Source: Streptomyces sp. WAC 04229 (GTDB taxonomy: Bacteria; Actinomycetota; Actinomycetes; Streptomycetales; Streptomycetaceae). Taken from it: a DNA stretch of 64,000 nucleotides. Position 1 is the stretch's first letter, and the number at the start of each line of letters is the position of its first letter. A model generated the notes under the pieces. It worked only from the letters and a program-made list of their open reading frames with translations, made no database searches and had not been told where the DNA came from. This document shows positions 1 to 8,828 of this stretch, piece after piece. The DNA lies in NCBI RefSeq assembly GCF_003947455.1, contig NZ_QHJH01000025.1:1-64000 (forward strand), in the 5' to 3' direction. Position numbers and translations under genes: made by a program.

Positions 1-75
1 CGACAGCACTCCGTGTTTGAGGCTCTTCTCGTCGACGGTCAACGGCATGTCGTCCCCTTCTTTCCACGCGTCAGG

Positions 76-146
76 GGAAGGTTCCCCCTCTCTCCCCTCC
101 TTCTTTCTCCTCCCTCCTTCCCCCCTCCTCTCCCCTCCTCCCCCCG
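76..146. repeat. Polypyrimidine tract
   Basis: About 70 bases made almost only of C and T on the plus strand lie directly before the region coding for the P-loop/TPR protein. The reading frame of that protein is open through the tract but has no start codon in it. The tract may mark a damaged or recombined 5' end of the gene. Nothing else is recognisable in bases 1-150. Confidence 0.6.
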
Positions 147-152
147 GCCGCC

Positions 153-3021
153 GTTGCCCGCAACCTCCGCTCCCCCGCCGCCCTCCTGCGCGCCGACGCC
201 GAAGCCGTCGCCTTCCATGGACGCGAGAGCGAACTCGCCGACCTGCACGCCTGGTGCGAGACCGGCTCGCCCGACATCCAGGTGCGCGTGCTGACCGGCG
301 CCGGAGGACAGGGCAAGACGCGCCTCGCCCGCCGGCTCACCGACACCCTCGGCTGGCGCGGCTGGGTCACCGGACACCTGAGCCCGGACCTCACCGACGA
401 CCCCGCTCCGGACGCCGCACCGCCCGACTTCACGACCCTGACCACCGCCCTGCCCCTGCTGCTGGTCGTCGACTACGCAGAGACCCGCCCCCGCCTGCTC
501 CGCCGCTTCATCACCCACCTGCACCGCTCCCGTCACCGGGTGCGCGTGCTGCTCCTCGCACGCTCCGACGGGCAATGGCGCACCGGCTCCCTCCAGGCCA
601 TCGCTGACGTCCGGGACCTTCTCGAAGAGGCCCCGGTCATCCCGCTTGCCCCGCTCATCCCCACCAGCCAGGCCGCGCAGGACCGGCGCCATGCCTTCCA
701 CCGCGCCGCCCATGACCTCGCCCTGCTGCTGCCTCTGCTTCCGGCTCTGCCCGCGCACGAGTGGACTGCCCTGGCCGCCGCGCTGCGGCCCCCCGCAGAC
801 CTGCACGAGCCCCGCTACGACAACGTCCTCACCCTGCAGATGGCCGCCTTGGTCGGCCTGTTGCAGCACGGCCCGCGACCCGTCGACGCGGCCCCTGGCA
901 GACCACCGGAGCGCACCCTCCTCCAGCATGAGGACCGTTTCTGGGAAGCCAGCGCCGATTCACCCGCCTACAGGCTGGGCCTGTCCGCCCCCACCCTGGC
1001 CGCTGCCGTGGCGGTGGCCGCCCTGTGCGGCGCCGGCACGAGAGAAGAGGCTGTACGCGTCATCGCGACCCTGCCCAGCCTGCCCGCCCACCAGACGGCA
1101 ACCACCGCCGCGTGGCTCGCCTCTCTGTACCCGGCCGACGGCGACCGCTACTGGGGCTCCCTCCAACCCGACCGCATCGCCGAATACCACGCCTCCCGCA
1201 CCCTCACCGACGGGAACGTTGCGCTGCCCGCCCTGCTCAGCGCGGCGGCGCCCGGACAACAGGCCCAGCTCATCACCGTCCTGGCGCGAGCCGCCATCGC
1301 CCACTACAACACCGGCCGCACGACGGCCAGCGAACAAGTCCTCACCATCTTGGACACAGCCCTGGACGCCGCCCCCATGAGCTACCAAGGCGTCCAGAGC
1401 GCAGCAGACGCCCTCCCCTACCCATCACGCGTCATCGCCCCCCTCGCCCTTCACCTCACCACTGCCCTCGCCCACACACACAAGCAACTCGCCGCGGGCA
1501 ACCCGGTTGCCTACGAACCCGGCCTCGCCGGCTCCCTGTCCAACCTCGGCATCCGGCTCGCAGAGACGGGGTACCGCAGCGAAGCCCTGACCGCCGCCGA
1601 GGAAGCGGCGGAAATCTGGCGCCGGCTGGCGCAGGACACCCCGGCCGCCTACGAACCCGACCTCGCCGGCTCCCTGTCCAACCTCGGCATCCGGCTCGCA
1701 GAGACGGGGTACCGCAGCGAAGCCCTGACCACCACCGACGAAGCGGTGATGATTTACCGTCGGCTAGCGCAGGACAACCCGGCCGCCTACGAACCCAACC
1801 TCGCCACCTCGCTATCTAACCTCGGCATCCAGCTCGCAGAGACGGGGCGCCGCAGCGAAGCCCTGACCGCCGAGCAGGAGGCGGTGGAGATCCGACGCCG
1901 GCTGGCGCAGGACAACCCGGCCACCTACGAACCCAACCTCGCCGGCTCCCTGTCCAACCTCGGCATTCGGCTGGCAGAGACGGGGCGCCGCAGCGAAGCC
2001 CTGACCGCCGCCGAGGAAGCGGCGGAGATCCGACGCCGGCTGGCGCAGGACAACCCGGCCACCTACGAACCCAACCTCGCCGACTCCCTGTCCAACCTCG
2101 GCATCCATCTGGGAGAGGCGGGGCGCCGCAGCGAAGCCCTGACCGCCGCCGAGGAAGCGGCGGAAATCTGGCGCCGGCTGGCGCAGGACAACCCGGCCGC
2201 CTACGACCCCAACCTCGCCATGTCCCTGTCCAACCTCGGGCATCCATCTGGGAGAGGCGGGGCGCCGCAGCGAAGCCCTGACCGCCGCCGAGGAAGCGGC
2301 GAAAATCTGGCGCCGGCTGGCGCAGGACAACCCGGCCACCTACGAACCCAACCTCGCCACCTCGCTATCTAACCTCGGCAACCGGCTCGCAGAGGCGGGG
2401 CGCCGCAGCGAAGCCCTGACCGCCGAGCAGGAGGCGGTGGAGATCCGACGCCGGCTGGCGCAGGACAACCCGGCCACCTACGAACCCAACCTCGCCATGT
2501 CCCTGTCCAACCTCGGCATCCATCTGGGAGAGGCGGGGCGCCGCAGCGAGGCCCTGACCGCCGAGCAGGAGGCGGTGGAGATCCGACGCCGGCTGGCGCA
2601 GGACAACCCGGCCACCTACGAACCCAACCTCGCCGGCTCCCTGTCCAACCTCGGCATCCATCTGGGAGAGGCGGGGCGCCGCAGCGAAGCCCTGACCGCC
2701 GCCGAGGAAGCGGCGAAAATCTGGCGCCGGCTGGCGCAGGACAACCCGGCCACCTACGAACCCAACCTCGCCACGTCGCTCACTGTTCTCGCGATGCTTC
2801 TGGCAGCCAAGAGTGGTTTGCACGAGGCGCTGCGCGCAACGGAGGAGGCTGTGGAGCTGTACCGCAGACACGTTGCTAGGGCGCCGCCCATGCTCCCCCG
2901 ACTCCACGCTGTGACGCGGCTACAGGCGGATCTGCTTGAAAGGCTGGGGCTTCAGGAAGAGTCAGAGACAGTCCGTCGCTGGCTCAGGGAGAACCCCCTC
3001 CCGCCTGATTCGCATGCTTGA
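153..3021 (+). pseudogene. P-loop NTPase with ten TPR-like repeats (STAND-like), frameshifted
   Basis: The frame from about 153 encodes an R/A-rich lead-in, a GREseLADLHAW segment and a Walker A motif GAGGQGKTRL just after the first in-frame GTG at 282. A hydrophobic LLLVVDYAET (Walker B-like) follows about 60 residues later. From about codon 400 there are tandem 46-residue TPR-like units with the core SLSNLGIRLAETG. This is the architecture of signal-transducing ATPases with TPR sensors. The sixth repeat carries one extra G at 2238-2240, so the first frame stops at 2372 and the remaining repeats and C-terminus (to 3021) continue in another frame. No good start codon exists upstream of 282, although homology-like sequence starts earlier, so the N-terminus is also doubtful. 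The role is unknown; proteins of this type can be regulators or defence sensors. The extra G could be an assembly error. Confidence 0.7.
1523..2800 (+). repeat. Tandem 138-bp coding repeats (10 copies)
   Basis: Copies begin at about 1523, 1661, 1799, 1937, 2075, 2213, 2352, 2490, 2628 and 2766. Each interval is exactly 138 bp (46 codons) except 2213 to 2352, which is 139 and holds the frameshifting extra G. The copies are nearly identical at DNA level, which suggests recent expansion or gene conversion. Confidence 0.9.
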
Positions 3022-3316
3022 CCATCTGGACATCTAAGCTCGTTCTACTGGTGATGGCATCGGCTTCTCCCTCGATCCGGTGGCAGTGCGGCCCGCCCCG
3101 GGCGCGTCGGCACTGGCCCTTGGTAGCAAAAGCGAGACCTCCCGGTTTTTAAGGCACGGGGTTGTCGAGCAGGAGCAGGATCAGTCGGTCGCCTCTGTGC
3201 TGATCGGGACATGTACACGTAGTGGCAGAACTCGTCGCCACTCCCCCGTTGGTTGCTGGCCCGGTTGCGGCGTTGCCACGTACCGGGCCAGGCCATTGGT
3301 CAACCTTCGTCCCAAG
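3022..3316. other. Intergenic gap between convergent genes
   Basis: This interval separates the end of the TPR gene (plus) from the end of parB (minus). I see no convincing gene, no strong hairpin with a T run and no repeat in it. Confidence 0.5.
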
Positions 3317-4444
3317 TCACTCAGCTGGTGCCGGTGCGTGCTGGGCGAGTTCGCCGAGCAGCTCGGCCAGGCGCTGGGGATCACGAGTGGCCGCCTTGCT
3401 GCCCAGGAAACGCAGGAGCGCGAAGAAGTTGTCATCGCTCTCCATCTCCTTGTCCAGGAGCATGGCGAGGGTCCCCGGCTCGTCGTAGGGGACTTTTCGT
3501 ACGACGCCGTCGGTGCCGCTGCTGCTCGTCCGAGGGGGTGCGGGTTTGTCGGCCCGCGGCTCCGGCACCCCCTGTGCCGGCGTAAGGTCGGCCTCTGGCT
3601 GGAGGATCGTCTGCGCGCCCTCGGCCGCGGCATCCCTTATTACGTCGTAATGGCTGTTGGCCTTGTCCACTCCCCCACGTCGTTCGGTGTCCCCGGTATC
3701 TGCAGCCCTCTCGCTGCGACGGCGCTTGCGCTCGGCTTCCTTCTTCGCGCGCTGTTCCTTCAGTGCTTGCAGAGCAGTCTCTTGTTCCTCGGCCGGCTTG
3801 TTCCCTACTGCGCGCAGCAGGTCGATCGGCTCGTGGCTGATCCGGGCCTGGAGTTCGGGAGTGAGGTGGAGCAGGGCGAGGCGCTGGGATACCCATCCCT
3901 GGGAGCGGTGGAGGCGTTTGGCCAGAGCGGTCTGGCTGCCGTGAATGGCGAGGAGCCGTTGCAGGGCACGGGCTTCGTCCAGTTCTTCGAGGTCCTGGCG
4001 GTGGATGTTGGCGACGAGGGCGGATTCGAGGATTTCTTCGGAAGTGCTGCCTTCGTCGTCGCTGACCATGACCTTGATGGTGGCGAGACCGGCTTCGCGG
4101 GCTGCGGCGAGGCGGCTGCTGCCATCGATCACGACGTGGGTGGTGTCGCGTTCGAGGTCGCCTTCCCGCTCGGGGTTGGCTTTGACGTAGGCGTCACGGT
4201 TCATGACCGTGATCGCTTGCTTCTGGCCGTGGGTCTTGAGGCTGCCGGACAGGTCGGTGAGGTCGCCGAGGCTGGAGCGGGGGTTGTCGGGGTTGAGGCT
4301 GATGTGGTCCGGTGGGAGTTCCGTGGGCGGGGCGACGCCGTCGGTGGGTACGCCGGTAGCGGCGGCGACGGCCTGTCGGCGGGCGCTGACCGCTCGTGCT
4401 CCCCCACCGAATCGGCCTGCGCCCAGCTGGTCGGCCTTGCTCAT
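3317..4444 (-). CDS. parB: ParB/Spo0J-type partition protein
   Basis: The 375-residue product has the ParB nuclease-like/CTPase domain first: a segment around ISLNPDNPR, then VIDGSSRLAAAREAG where many ParBs have GERR-type residues, and the ANIHRQDLEELDEARAL box. A helix-turn-helix (ALAKRLHRSQGWVSQRL) follows. The middle and C-terminal thirds are charged and low-complexity. I chose the ATG at 4444 because it overlaps the parA stop as ATGA; an upstream in-frame extension to 4594 would lie inside parA and is basic junk. ParB normally binds a centromere and works with ParA in plasmid segregation. One copy of the candidate parS repeat lies inside this gene at 3639-3651. Confidence 0.92.
   Translation of the reverse strand: MSKADQLGAGRFGGGARAVSARRQAVAAATGVPTDGVAPPTELPPDHISLNPDNPRSSLGDLTDLSGSLKTHGQKQAITVMNRDAYVKANPEREGDLERDTTHVVIDGSSRLAAAREAGLATIKVMVSDDEGSTSEEILESALVANIHRQDLEELDEARALQRLLAIHGSQTALAKRLHRSQGWVSQRLALLHLTPELQARISHEPIDLLRAVGNKPAEEQETALQALKEQRAKKEAERKRRRSERAADTGDTERRGGVDKANSHYDVIRDAAAEGAQTILQPEADLTPAQGVPEPRADKPAPPRTSSSGTDGVVRKVPYDEPGTLAMLLDKEMESDDNFFALLRFLGSKAATRDPQRLAELLGELAQHAPAPAE
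3639..3651. promoter_or_regulatory. Candidate parS site inside parB
   Basis: The 13-mer ATTACGTCGTAAT is a perfect inverted repeat around a central T. It is AT-rich in a GC-rich gene and identical to two copies upstream of parA, so selection for protein binding is likely. It is inferred to be a ParB (or ParA) binding site. Confidence 0.65.
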
Positions 4445-5703
4445 GCGATCTCCCTGGCCAGTGCGCGCATGCCGATGGCTTGCTGGGACTTCGGCGCGTA
4501 GGACAGCAGTGGCTGTTTCATGCGGACTGCTTCCTTCTGTTCCTTGAGGTCTCCGATGAGTCCAACGACTCGGGGGTCCTTTATGTCGACCCATCCCTGA
4601 AGTGAGGACGTGGCGATGTAGCCGCGGCGAGAGTCATAGAGGTTGACGACGATGCCGAGGTAGTCGACGTCGATCTGGAGGTCTCCGCGAAGGTCATCGA
4701 TCTGGGTGGTGAGGAGGTCGTAGGCGTCTGCGGAGCTGTCCTCGGCCTGAACAACGATGAGGGCTCCGGACTGGCCAGGTCGTTCTCCGTCTCTGCGGCG
4801 GCCGTAGTAGGAGGCGGCGTCCATGCTGAGGCCGAGGCTGGGCGGGCAGTCGACGAGGATGACGTCGTAGTCGGCTTCGAGGGGGGCGAGTGCTCGTTCA
4901 AGGGCGGCTTCCCTGGCGCGTACTGCGGATAGGCGTACGTCAAGGAGGAAGGCGTCGTTGCAGGCCGGCAGGAGGTGGAGTCGGCCGTTGAAGTGCTCGT
5001 CGTCGACCGAGACAACGAGGTCGCGGAGGTCGCCCTTCGAGTCGCCAGCCATGTGGTTGGTGAGGCTGTCACCGTTCATAGGTAGCGGGCTGGCACCGAG
5101 CTGGTTGGTCAGGTGGCACTGGGGGTCGAAGTCCACGAGCAGGACACGGAGCCCAAGACCGGGCAGGTTCTCGATCTCAAGTGGTTCGCTGGATTGCTGG
5201 TCCTCGAGCGGAGCTTCGCTGGCGCTGAGTGCCTTGGCGAGTGCTTTAGCGATCCGCACAGAGTGCAGGGCGTTGGGGTCTTCGGCGAGAGCCTCACCGA
5301 GACCGGCTGTGATCGCAGTCTTACCCACGCCGCCCTTCTGGTTGCAGACGACGATCCGTCGGGTGACCTCGGGGCGTTCGACGTCGGGTGCCGGGTTGGT
5401 GTCGAGCCACAGCTGAATGGACTGGGCGACTCCCTGGATCAGGGAGACTCGACGGTCCGCGACAACCTGGCGGAACTCCTCCCATTGGCCTGGGGGGAGG
5501 AAGGTGGAGAAGGAGTCGGCTCCTGCGGTGTCAACCGTCGCTGGGGCCGAGGCCAGATTGCACCAGGCTCTGATGCCTTGTTCGACCGCTGTCTGGATCT
5601 CGATGCCGTGCTGTGCTGCTCTGATCTTGAGGTTCTGCCGGAGCCATCCCGGCAGCTTGGAGACGACCTTCTCGCGGTCGTTCGCGGTAGCTGGTGAACT
5701 CAT
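4441..5703 (-). CDS. parA: ParA-family ATPase with N-terminal tandem RHH-like motifs
   Basis: The 420-residue protein has the deviant Walker A box KGGVGKT at residues 123-129, a VLLVDFDPQ segment and the downstream VDCPPSLG motif, so it is a ParA/Soj-type partition ATPase. The first 105 residues hold two similar helical segments (KLPGWLRQNLKIRAA... and FLPPGQWEEFRQVVA...), each followed by a V-Q-x-I-x-W pattern. They look like two ribbon-helix-helix type DNA-binding units, which would let ParA repress its own promoter. The ATG at 5703 was chosen because the longer frame runs through the upstream inverted repeats. The gene overlaps parB by four bases (ATGA). Confidence 0.92.
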   Translation of the reverse strand: MSSPATANDREKVVSKLPGWLRQNLKIRAAQHGIEIQTAVEQGIRAWCNLASAPATVDTAGADSFSTFLPPGQWEEFRQVVADRRVSLIQGVAQSIQLWLDTNPAPDVERPEVTRRIVVCNQKGGVGKTAITAGLGEALAEDPNALHSVRIAKALAKALSASEAPLEDQQSSEPLEIENLPGLGLRVLLVDFDPQCHLTNQLGASPLPMNGDSLTNHMAGDSKGDLRDLVVSVDDEHFNGRLHLLPACNDAFLLDVRLSAVRAREAALERALAPLEADYDVILVDCPPSLGLSMDAASYYGRRRDGERPGQSGALIVVQAEDSSADAYDLLTTQIDDLRGDLQIDVDYLGIVVNLYDSRRGYIATSSLQGWVDIKDPRVVGLIGDLKEQKEAVRMKQPLLSYAPKSQQAIGMRALAREIA

Positions 5704-5716
5704 GGAGGTCACCTTA

Positions 5717-5757
5717 CTAACGCTGATGATCGTTAGCGTCTTCGACACGTTAGAAAC
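5717..5757. promoter_or_regulatory. CTAACG/CGTTAG operator-like boxes upstream of parA
   Basis: CTAACG at 5717-5722 and CGTTAG at 5731-5736 form an inverted repeat with an 8-bp spacer. A further CGTTAGAAAC lies at 5748-5757, and its exact complement-oriented partner GTTTCTAACG is at 6067-6076. They lie 14 to 54 bp before the parA start and are good candidates for the binding site of the ParA N-terminal domain. Confidence 0.5.
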
Positions 5758-5790
5758 CCTAGCCTGCAGCGGAGATCGCCTCAGCTGCCT

Positions 5791-5803
5791 ATTACGTCGT
5801 AAT
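5791..5803. promoter_or_regulatory. Candidate parS site
   Basis: Second copy of ATTACGTCGTAAT, 48 bp from the next copy. Both lie in the non-coding region upstream of parA. Confidence 0.68.
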
Positions 5804-5837
5804 GGCTCATGCCTGCGAGGCGGGGGAGGGGGCTCCC

Positions 5838-5852
5838 TATTACGTCGTAATA
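5838..5852. promoter_or_regulatory. Candidate parS site (15-bp form)
   Basis: Third copy, TATTACGTCGTAATA, here with 7-bp perfect arms around the central T. The common context CCTATTACGTCGTAATRGC is shared by the copies. Confidence 0.68.
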
Positions 5853-6126
5853 GCCAAGCCTGTAGCCGCACTCCGCGACCCGCTGGCGTCTCACTCTTGC
5901 CATGGGGCTCCACGTTCTAGCGGCAGTGCTGACGCTGGCGATCCCTCACACGAGATGCCCGACTCACAGCGTCGCGGGCAGGACAGGCAGCGGCGAGGCC
6001 AGACTTGCGAAGACCGCCGGAGCAGCCGCCCACTGTTCGAGCTGGTCGAACGACTTGGAAGCAGTTGTTTCTAACGATCAGTCAGCGGCACGTGCCGGGA
6101 TTCGCCGCACGGGTCCGAAACGCAGA
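5853..6126. other. Non-coding region upstream of the par locus
   Basis: About 270 bases without a convincing gene. It contains the distal CTAACG box at 6067-6076. It could hold further centromere or promoter functions, but nothing else is recognisable. Confidence 0.4.
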
Positions 6127-6177
6127 GAAGGCCCGGCACTCCCCCGCAGATCGTCTGGGGGGAAGTGCCGGGCCTTC
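6127..6177. terminator. Strong hairpin, 14-bp arms
   Basis: GAAGGCCCGGCACT at 6127-6140 pairs perfectly with 6164-6177, and a C5/G5 stem can extend inside it. It lies at the end of the long minus-strand block and probably terminates that transcript. Confidence 0.8.
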
Positions 6178-6182
6178 GGTTG

Positions 6183-6486
6183 TCAGACTGCCCAGGTCGG
6201 GTTCGCCCGTGTCGGGGTTGGGGGTGCTGGCGCCCGGCCGCCGCACGGCGGCGACTGGGACGGCGTCGGGCTCGGTGCTGGGTGCTGGGTGCCCAAACCA
6301 TGCGCCAGGTGTCGTCCCACTCGCGTTCGTCGGTGGGGTCATCGAGGCCGGTGACGTGCAGGCCGCCGTGAGCGATGAAGCCGTTCTCCACCGCGTCCTC
6401 GCCCGCATCCAGAGCTGTTCGGCAGGGTGCATGGTGCCGTCGTCGCCCTCGCTGGTCTCGATCTCGTACAGGGCCGGGGCGGTCAC
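6183..6486 (-). pseudogene. Small hypothetical gene with conflicting frames
   Basis: A GTG at 6486 overlaps the previous stop (GTGA) and starts MTAPALYEIETSEGDDG..., which looks like real coding sequence for about 30 codons. After LWMRA the sensible sequence (GEDAVENGFIAHGGLHVTG, then DDPTDEREWDD) is in a different frame, and the first frame becomes Ser/Thr/Arg-rich. All frames run into the terminator unless a stop at 6183-6185 in the third frame is used. I read this as a gene broken by one or two indels near 6400, or a sequencing error. The function is unknown. Confidence 0.5.
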
Positions 6487-7169
6487 GCGCTCACCCTCGC
6501 GACGGCGACGTCCAGGAGCGCCACGACGTCGGCCTCGTACGGGTCGACGAACAACTGGTGGTCGCTGACGTCGAACGACGCGTACCGCACGGAGACGCGG
6601 TGGCCGGGCACGAGGATAGTCTCGCGTCCGTCCAGCGCGGCGGTGATCCGGTCGTGGTCCTGCTGAGCGTGCTGGGTCTGGGTGTACGGACCGACGCGCA
6701 GCAGGGTGTAGCCATCGCGGCTGCCGTCGCGTTTGCGGGCCTCGATGTAGAGGGCGTAGTGCGCGGGGTCCATGCCGATGTCGTCGGGCAGGGGCAGGCC
6801 GGCGGCGGCGTGGGTGAGCATCGCGTAGCCGGGCTGCCAGAAGCCGAGGATCGCGCCCGTCTGGCAGCGCAGCCAGCCGCGTTCGGTGTAGCCGAGTTGA
6901 CGGCCGTGGAGGTAGCCGCTGGCGTGCGGGGTGTCGGGGTGGACCAGGGCGGCGGCGATCATCTCGGGGCCGTGGTCGTCGCCGGGTCGGGTGTGCGCGC
7001 GTTCCACGAACGGGCCGACGCGCACGGCGACGTCCCGGGCGCTGCCGGGCGTCCAGGGCTCGGGGTTGCGCAGGGCGGTGAGCGTCGCGCGGAATTGGTC
7101 GAGAACGGCCTGGTCCTCGGGTGTGAGGGCGCCGGTGCCGTGGCCGCAGCGGCGGAAGCGACGGATCAT
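6483..7169 (-). CDS. Conserved-looking hypothetical protein, 228 aa
   Basis: The ATG at 7169 overlaps the stop of the RapZ-like gene (ATGA), and the end overlaps the following GTG. The protein begins MIRRFRRCGHG and has a mixed alpha/beta-looking composition with no membrane segment, including HGRQLGYTERGWLRCQTG and a C-terminal VDPYEADVVALLDVAVARV. I recognise no family. Its tight coupling on both sides implies joint expression with the RapZ-like gene. Confidence 0.75.
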   Translation of the reverse strand: MIRRFRRCGHGTGALTPEDQAVLDQFRATLTALRNPEPWTPGSARDVAVRVGPFVERAHTRPGDDHGPEMIAAALVHPDTPHASGYLHGRQLGYTERGWLRCQTGAILGFWQPGYAMLTHAAAGLPLPDDIGMDPAHYALYIEARKRDGSRDGYTLLRVGPYTQTQHAQQDHDRITAALDGRETILVPGHRVSVRYASFDVSDHQLFVDPYEADVVALLDVAVARVSA

Positions 7170-7604
7170 CGGGCGGTCTCCTGCTCGGTGTTGGCGGTGC
7201 GGGGGCAGGCGGGCGTCTTGAGGACGCGCGGCTGACGGACGTGCAGGTGCTCGACTACGACCTCGCGGCCGCGGTCGCGGAGTTCTCGGGCAAGGAGTTC
7301 GGTAAGGCCGCTGGCCCTGTGTCTGCCGCCCGCACAACCGATGGCAATGCGGCTGGGACCGGCAGGCAGGTCGGCGTAGTCGGCGAGGTTGGCGAGTAGC
7401 TCGCGGGCGCCGGGGGGTTGCGAGGACGACGTCTTGGACGCGGGGGCTGAGGCCGTCGAGATCGAGGATGTCGCGGGCTGCAGCGGGGTCGCGGAGCCGG
7501 TCGCGGACGTCTTCGATCCGGTCGGCGGCGGGCGGGACGGGGCAGCCGTCCGGACTTGTGGGCAGGTGCAGGTAGCCGAACGAGATCAGACGGATCGGGC
7601 GCAA
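7166..7604 (-). pseudogene. RapZ C-terminal-domain-like protein, frameshifted
   Basis: A TTG at 7604 with GGAG six bases upstream starts MRPIRLISFGYLH, then DIRDP-like and LDLDGLSP segments. After a run of six C (plus-strand G at about 7422-7427) the frame changes. Removing one C restores ARELLANLADYADLP, then IAIGCAGGRHRASG and REVVVEHLHVRQP, ending at a TGA overlapping the next ATG. GCxGGxHR is the signature of the C-terminal domain of RapZ (the RNase adaptor/nucleotide-binding family). The standalone domain without the P-loop half is what the sequence shows; its partner here is unknown. Either the gene is broken or the homopolymer was miscalled. Confidence 0.7.
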
Positions 7605-7688
7605 GGGAGTCTCCTGCTCGATGGTGAGGGGCGGGACACACAGAGCGCCGCGCCCGGCCGGGAAGGGCGGGTGCGGCGCTCTGGGGTG

Positions 7689-7865
7689 CTACGGGGTGGT
7701 GGTGTCGGTGACCACGAGGAACTGGTCGGTGCGCAGGTCCATCACGACCTGGGCGTTGGTGCCCTGGGCGCGTTGGGCGGCTGCGTATTCGTCTGCGGGC
7801 CAGGAGCCGCGGGGGCCGCCGGCGGGGAAGCGCTCCAGGACGGTGCGCGAGGACTGGTTGGGCAT
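7689..7865 (-). CDS. Small hypothetical protein, 58 aa
   Basis: The ATG at 7865 overlaps the HNH stop by one base (TGATG), so it is likely co-translated with it. The product starts MPNQSSRTVLERFPAGGPRG and ends in a short beta-rich segment (AQVVMDLRTDQFLVVTD). It has no known motif. The longer frame upstream runs inside the HNH gene and is not used. Confidence 0.65.
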   Translation of the reverse strand: MPNQSSRTVLERFPAGGPRGSWPADEYAAAQRAQGTNAQVVMDLRTDQFLVVTDTTTP

Positions 7866-8326
7866 CAGGGTGCCTCCTGGTCGGTGAAGGAGAGCTGGAG
7901 GGCGGGGTGTGCTGTGCGGGGCGCGGACGGCCGGGGCGGCGTCGGCGGCTCGGTGCGCTCGAGGTCGGCGTCGGTGAGGAAGCCGAGTTGTCCGGCAGCG
8001 GCCGTGCGAGCAGCGAGGGTGATCGAGCGGGTGATCCGGTGGTGCCCGTGGTCGATGCGCAGGTGACACAGCTGGCAGGCGGCGAGCAGGTTCTCGTGTC
8101 GCACGTCTTCGGGGGTGTGGTTGAGGTGGGCGGTGGTGAGGCCGACCACGGAGCCGGTATCGGGGTGGATCTCCTCATGGATGGCCGGGCAGCGGCCGCC
8201 CGGGTGCGCCAGGCCGCACTGGCCCGTGCACTCGCAGCGGCCGCCTGCCCGCCCGAACCGGATGCGCGCGCTGATCTCGTTCCAGTCGCGCGGGTACCGG
8301 TGCAGGTTCTCGGGACGGATGGGCAC
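7865..8326 (-). CDS. HNH-type nuclease-like protein
   Basis: The GTG at 8326 has GGAG at a good distance. The 153-residue protein has two cysteine/histidine clusters: CECTGQCGLAHPGGRC and a later NLLAACQLCHLRIDHGHH. The H-L-N-H core (AHLNHTPEDVRHENL) followed by C-x2-C matches the HNH zinc-supported endonuclease fold. Such short HNH proteins are common in actinomycete plasmids and phages, where they nick or cut DNA. No partner subunit is obvious. The C-terminal 50 residues are proline-rich. Confidence 0.8.
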   Translation of the reverse strand: MPIRPENLHRYPRDWNEISARIRFGRAGGRCECTGQCGLAHPGGRCPAIHEEIHPDTGSVVGLTTAHLNHTPEDVRHENLLAACQLCHLRIDHGHHRITRSITLAARTAAAGQLGFLTDADLERTEPPTPPRPSAPRTAHPALQLSFTDQEAP

Positions 8327-8336
8327 GGCGGCTCCG

Positions 8337-8825
8337 CTACTCGCCGCCGGCGGCCTGGCGGTGCTCGAAGTCTTCGAGCAGTTCACCCAGGTCGTTCGGC
8401 TCGGGTGCGGTGCCGACCCATATGCCGCCCTCGGTGAACACCTCCACGTCGGTGGTGTCGGCGTCGAACCAACAGACGTACGGCCCGTACCTCTCGATGA
8501 CCGCCGTGGCGACGGTGGCCGGGTCGGTCATCAGCGGCGCGGTCTCCAGCACGGTGAGCGCGGTGACGACCAGCCACATCGGGTCGTCCGGCGTACGGGG
8601 GAGCCGGAGGTGGCCGGTGACGCGGAGCTTGTCACCGGGAACCAGGTCGTGGATGACCGCGTGCGCCAGCTCCGCGTCGGCGACGCTGCACGGCAGGATC
8701 ATCTCGTCCGTGCGCTCGTCCGTCGGGGAGACGGTGAGGCGGAACCGGGCCGTGCTGCCGTGCAGGTCACCGGGCACGATCTCTTCGTCCAGGAAGCCGT
8801 CCAGGGCTATGGCGTCGTCGGCCAT
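8337..8825 (-). CDS. Hypothetical protein, possible OB-fold
   Basis: The 162-residue product starts MADDAIALDGFLDEEIVPGD. Residues 15-90 have the alternating strand pattern and the VPGDKLRVTGHLRL stretch seen in OB-fold single-strand-binding proteins, but this is a weak structural impression. The C-terminal part is acidic. It sits 10 bp before the HNH gene and 4 bp after the Lsr2-like gene, so it belongs to the same transcript. Confidence 0.7.
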   Translation of the reverse strand: MADDAIALDGFLDEEIVPGDLHGSTARFRLTVSPTDERTDEMILPCSVADAELAHAVIHDLVPGDKLRVTGHLRLPRTPDDPMWLVVTALTVLETAPLMTDPATVATAVIERYGPYVCWFDADTTDVEVFTEGGIWVGTAPEPNDLGELLEDFEHRQAAGGE

Positions 8826-8828
8826 GGG

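Noticed and set aside
39..929. Long minus-strand frame opposite the TPR gene
   Set aside because: Its codon use follows the shadow of the plus-strand gene, and the product is a Gly/Arg-rich sequence without motifs.
1523..2800. CRISPR array
   Set aside because: The 138-bp periodic units are in-frame coding repeats of a TPR protein without variable spacers.
3080..4501. 473-codon plus-strand frame over parB
   Set aside because: It is the antisense shadow of parB; the minus-strand frame has clear ParB motifs.
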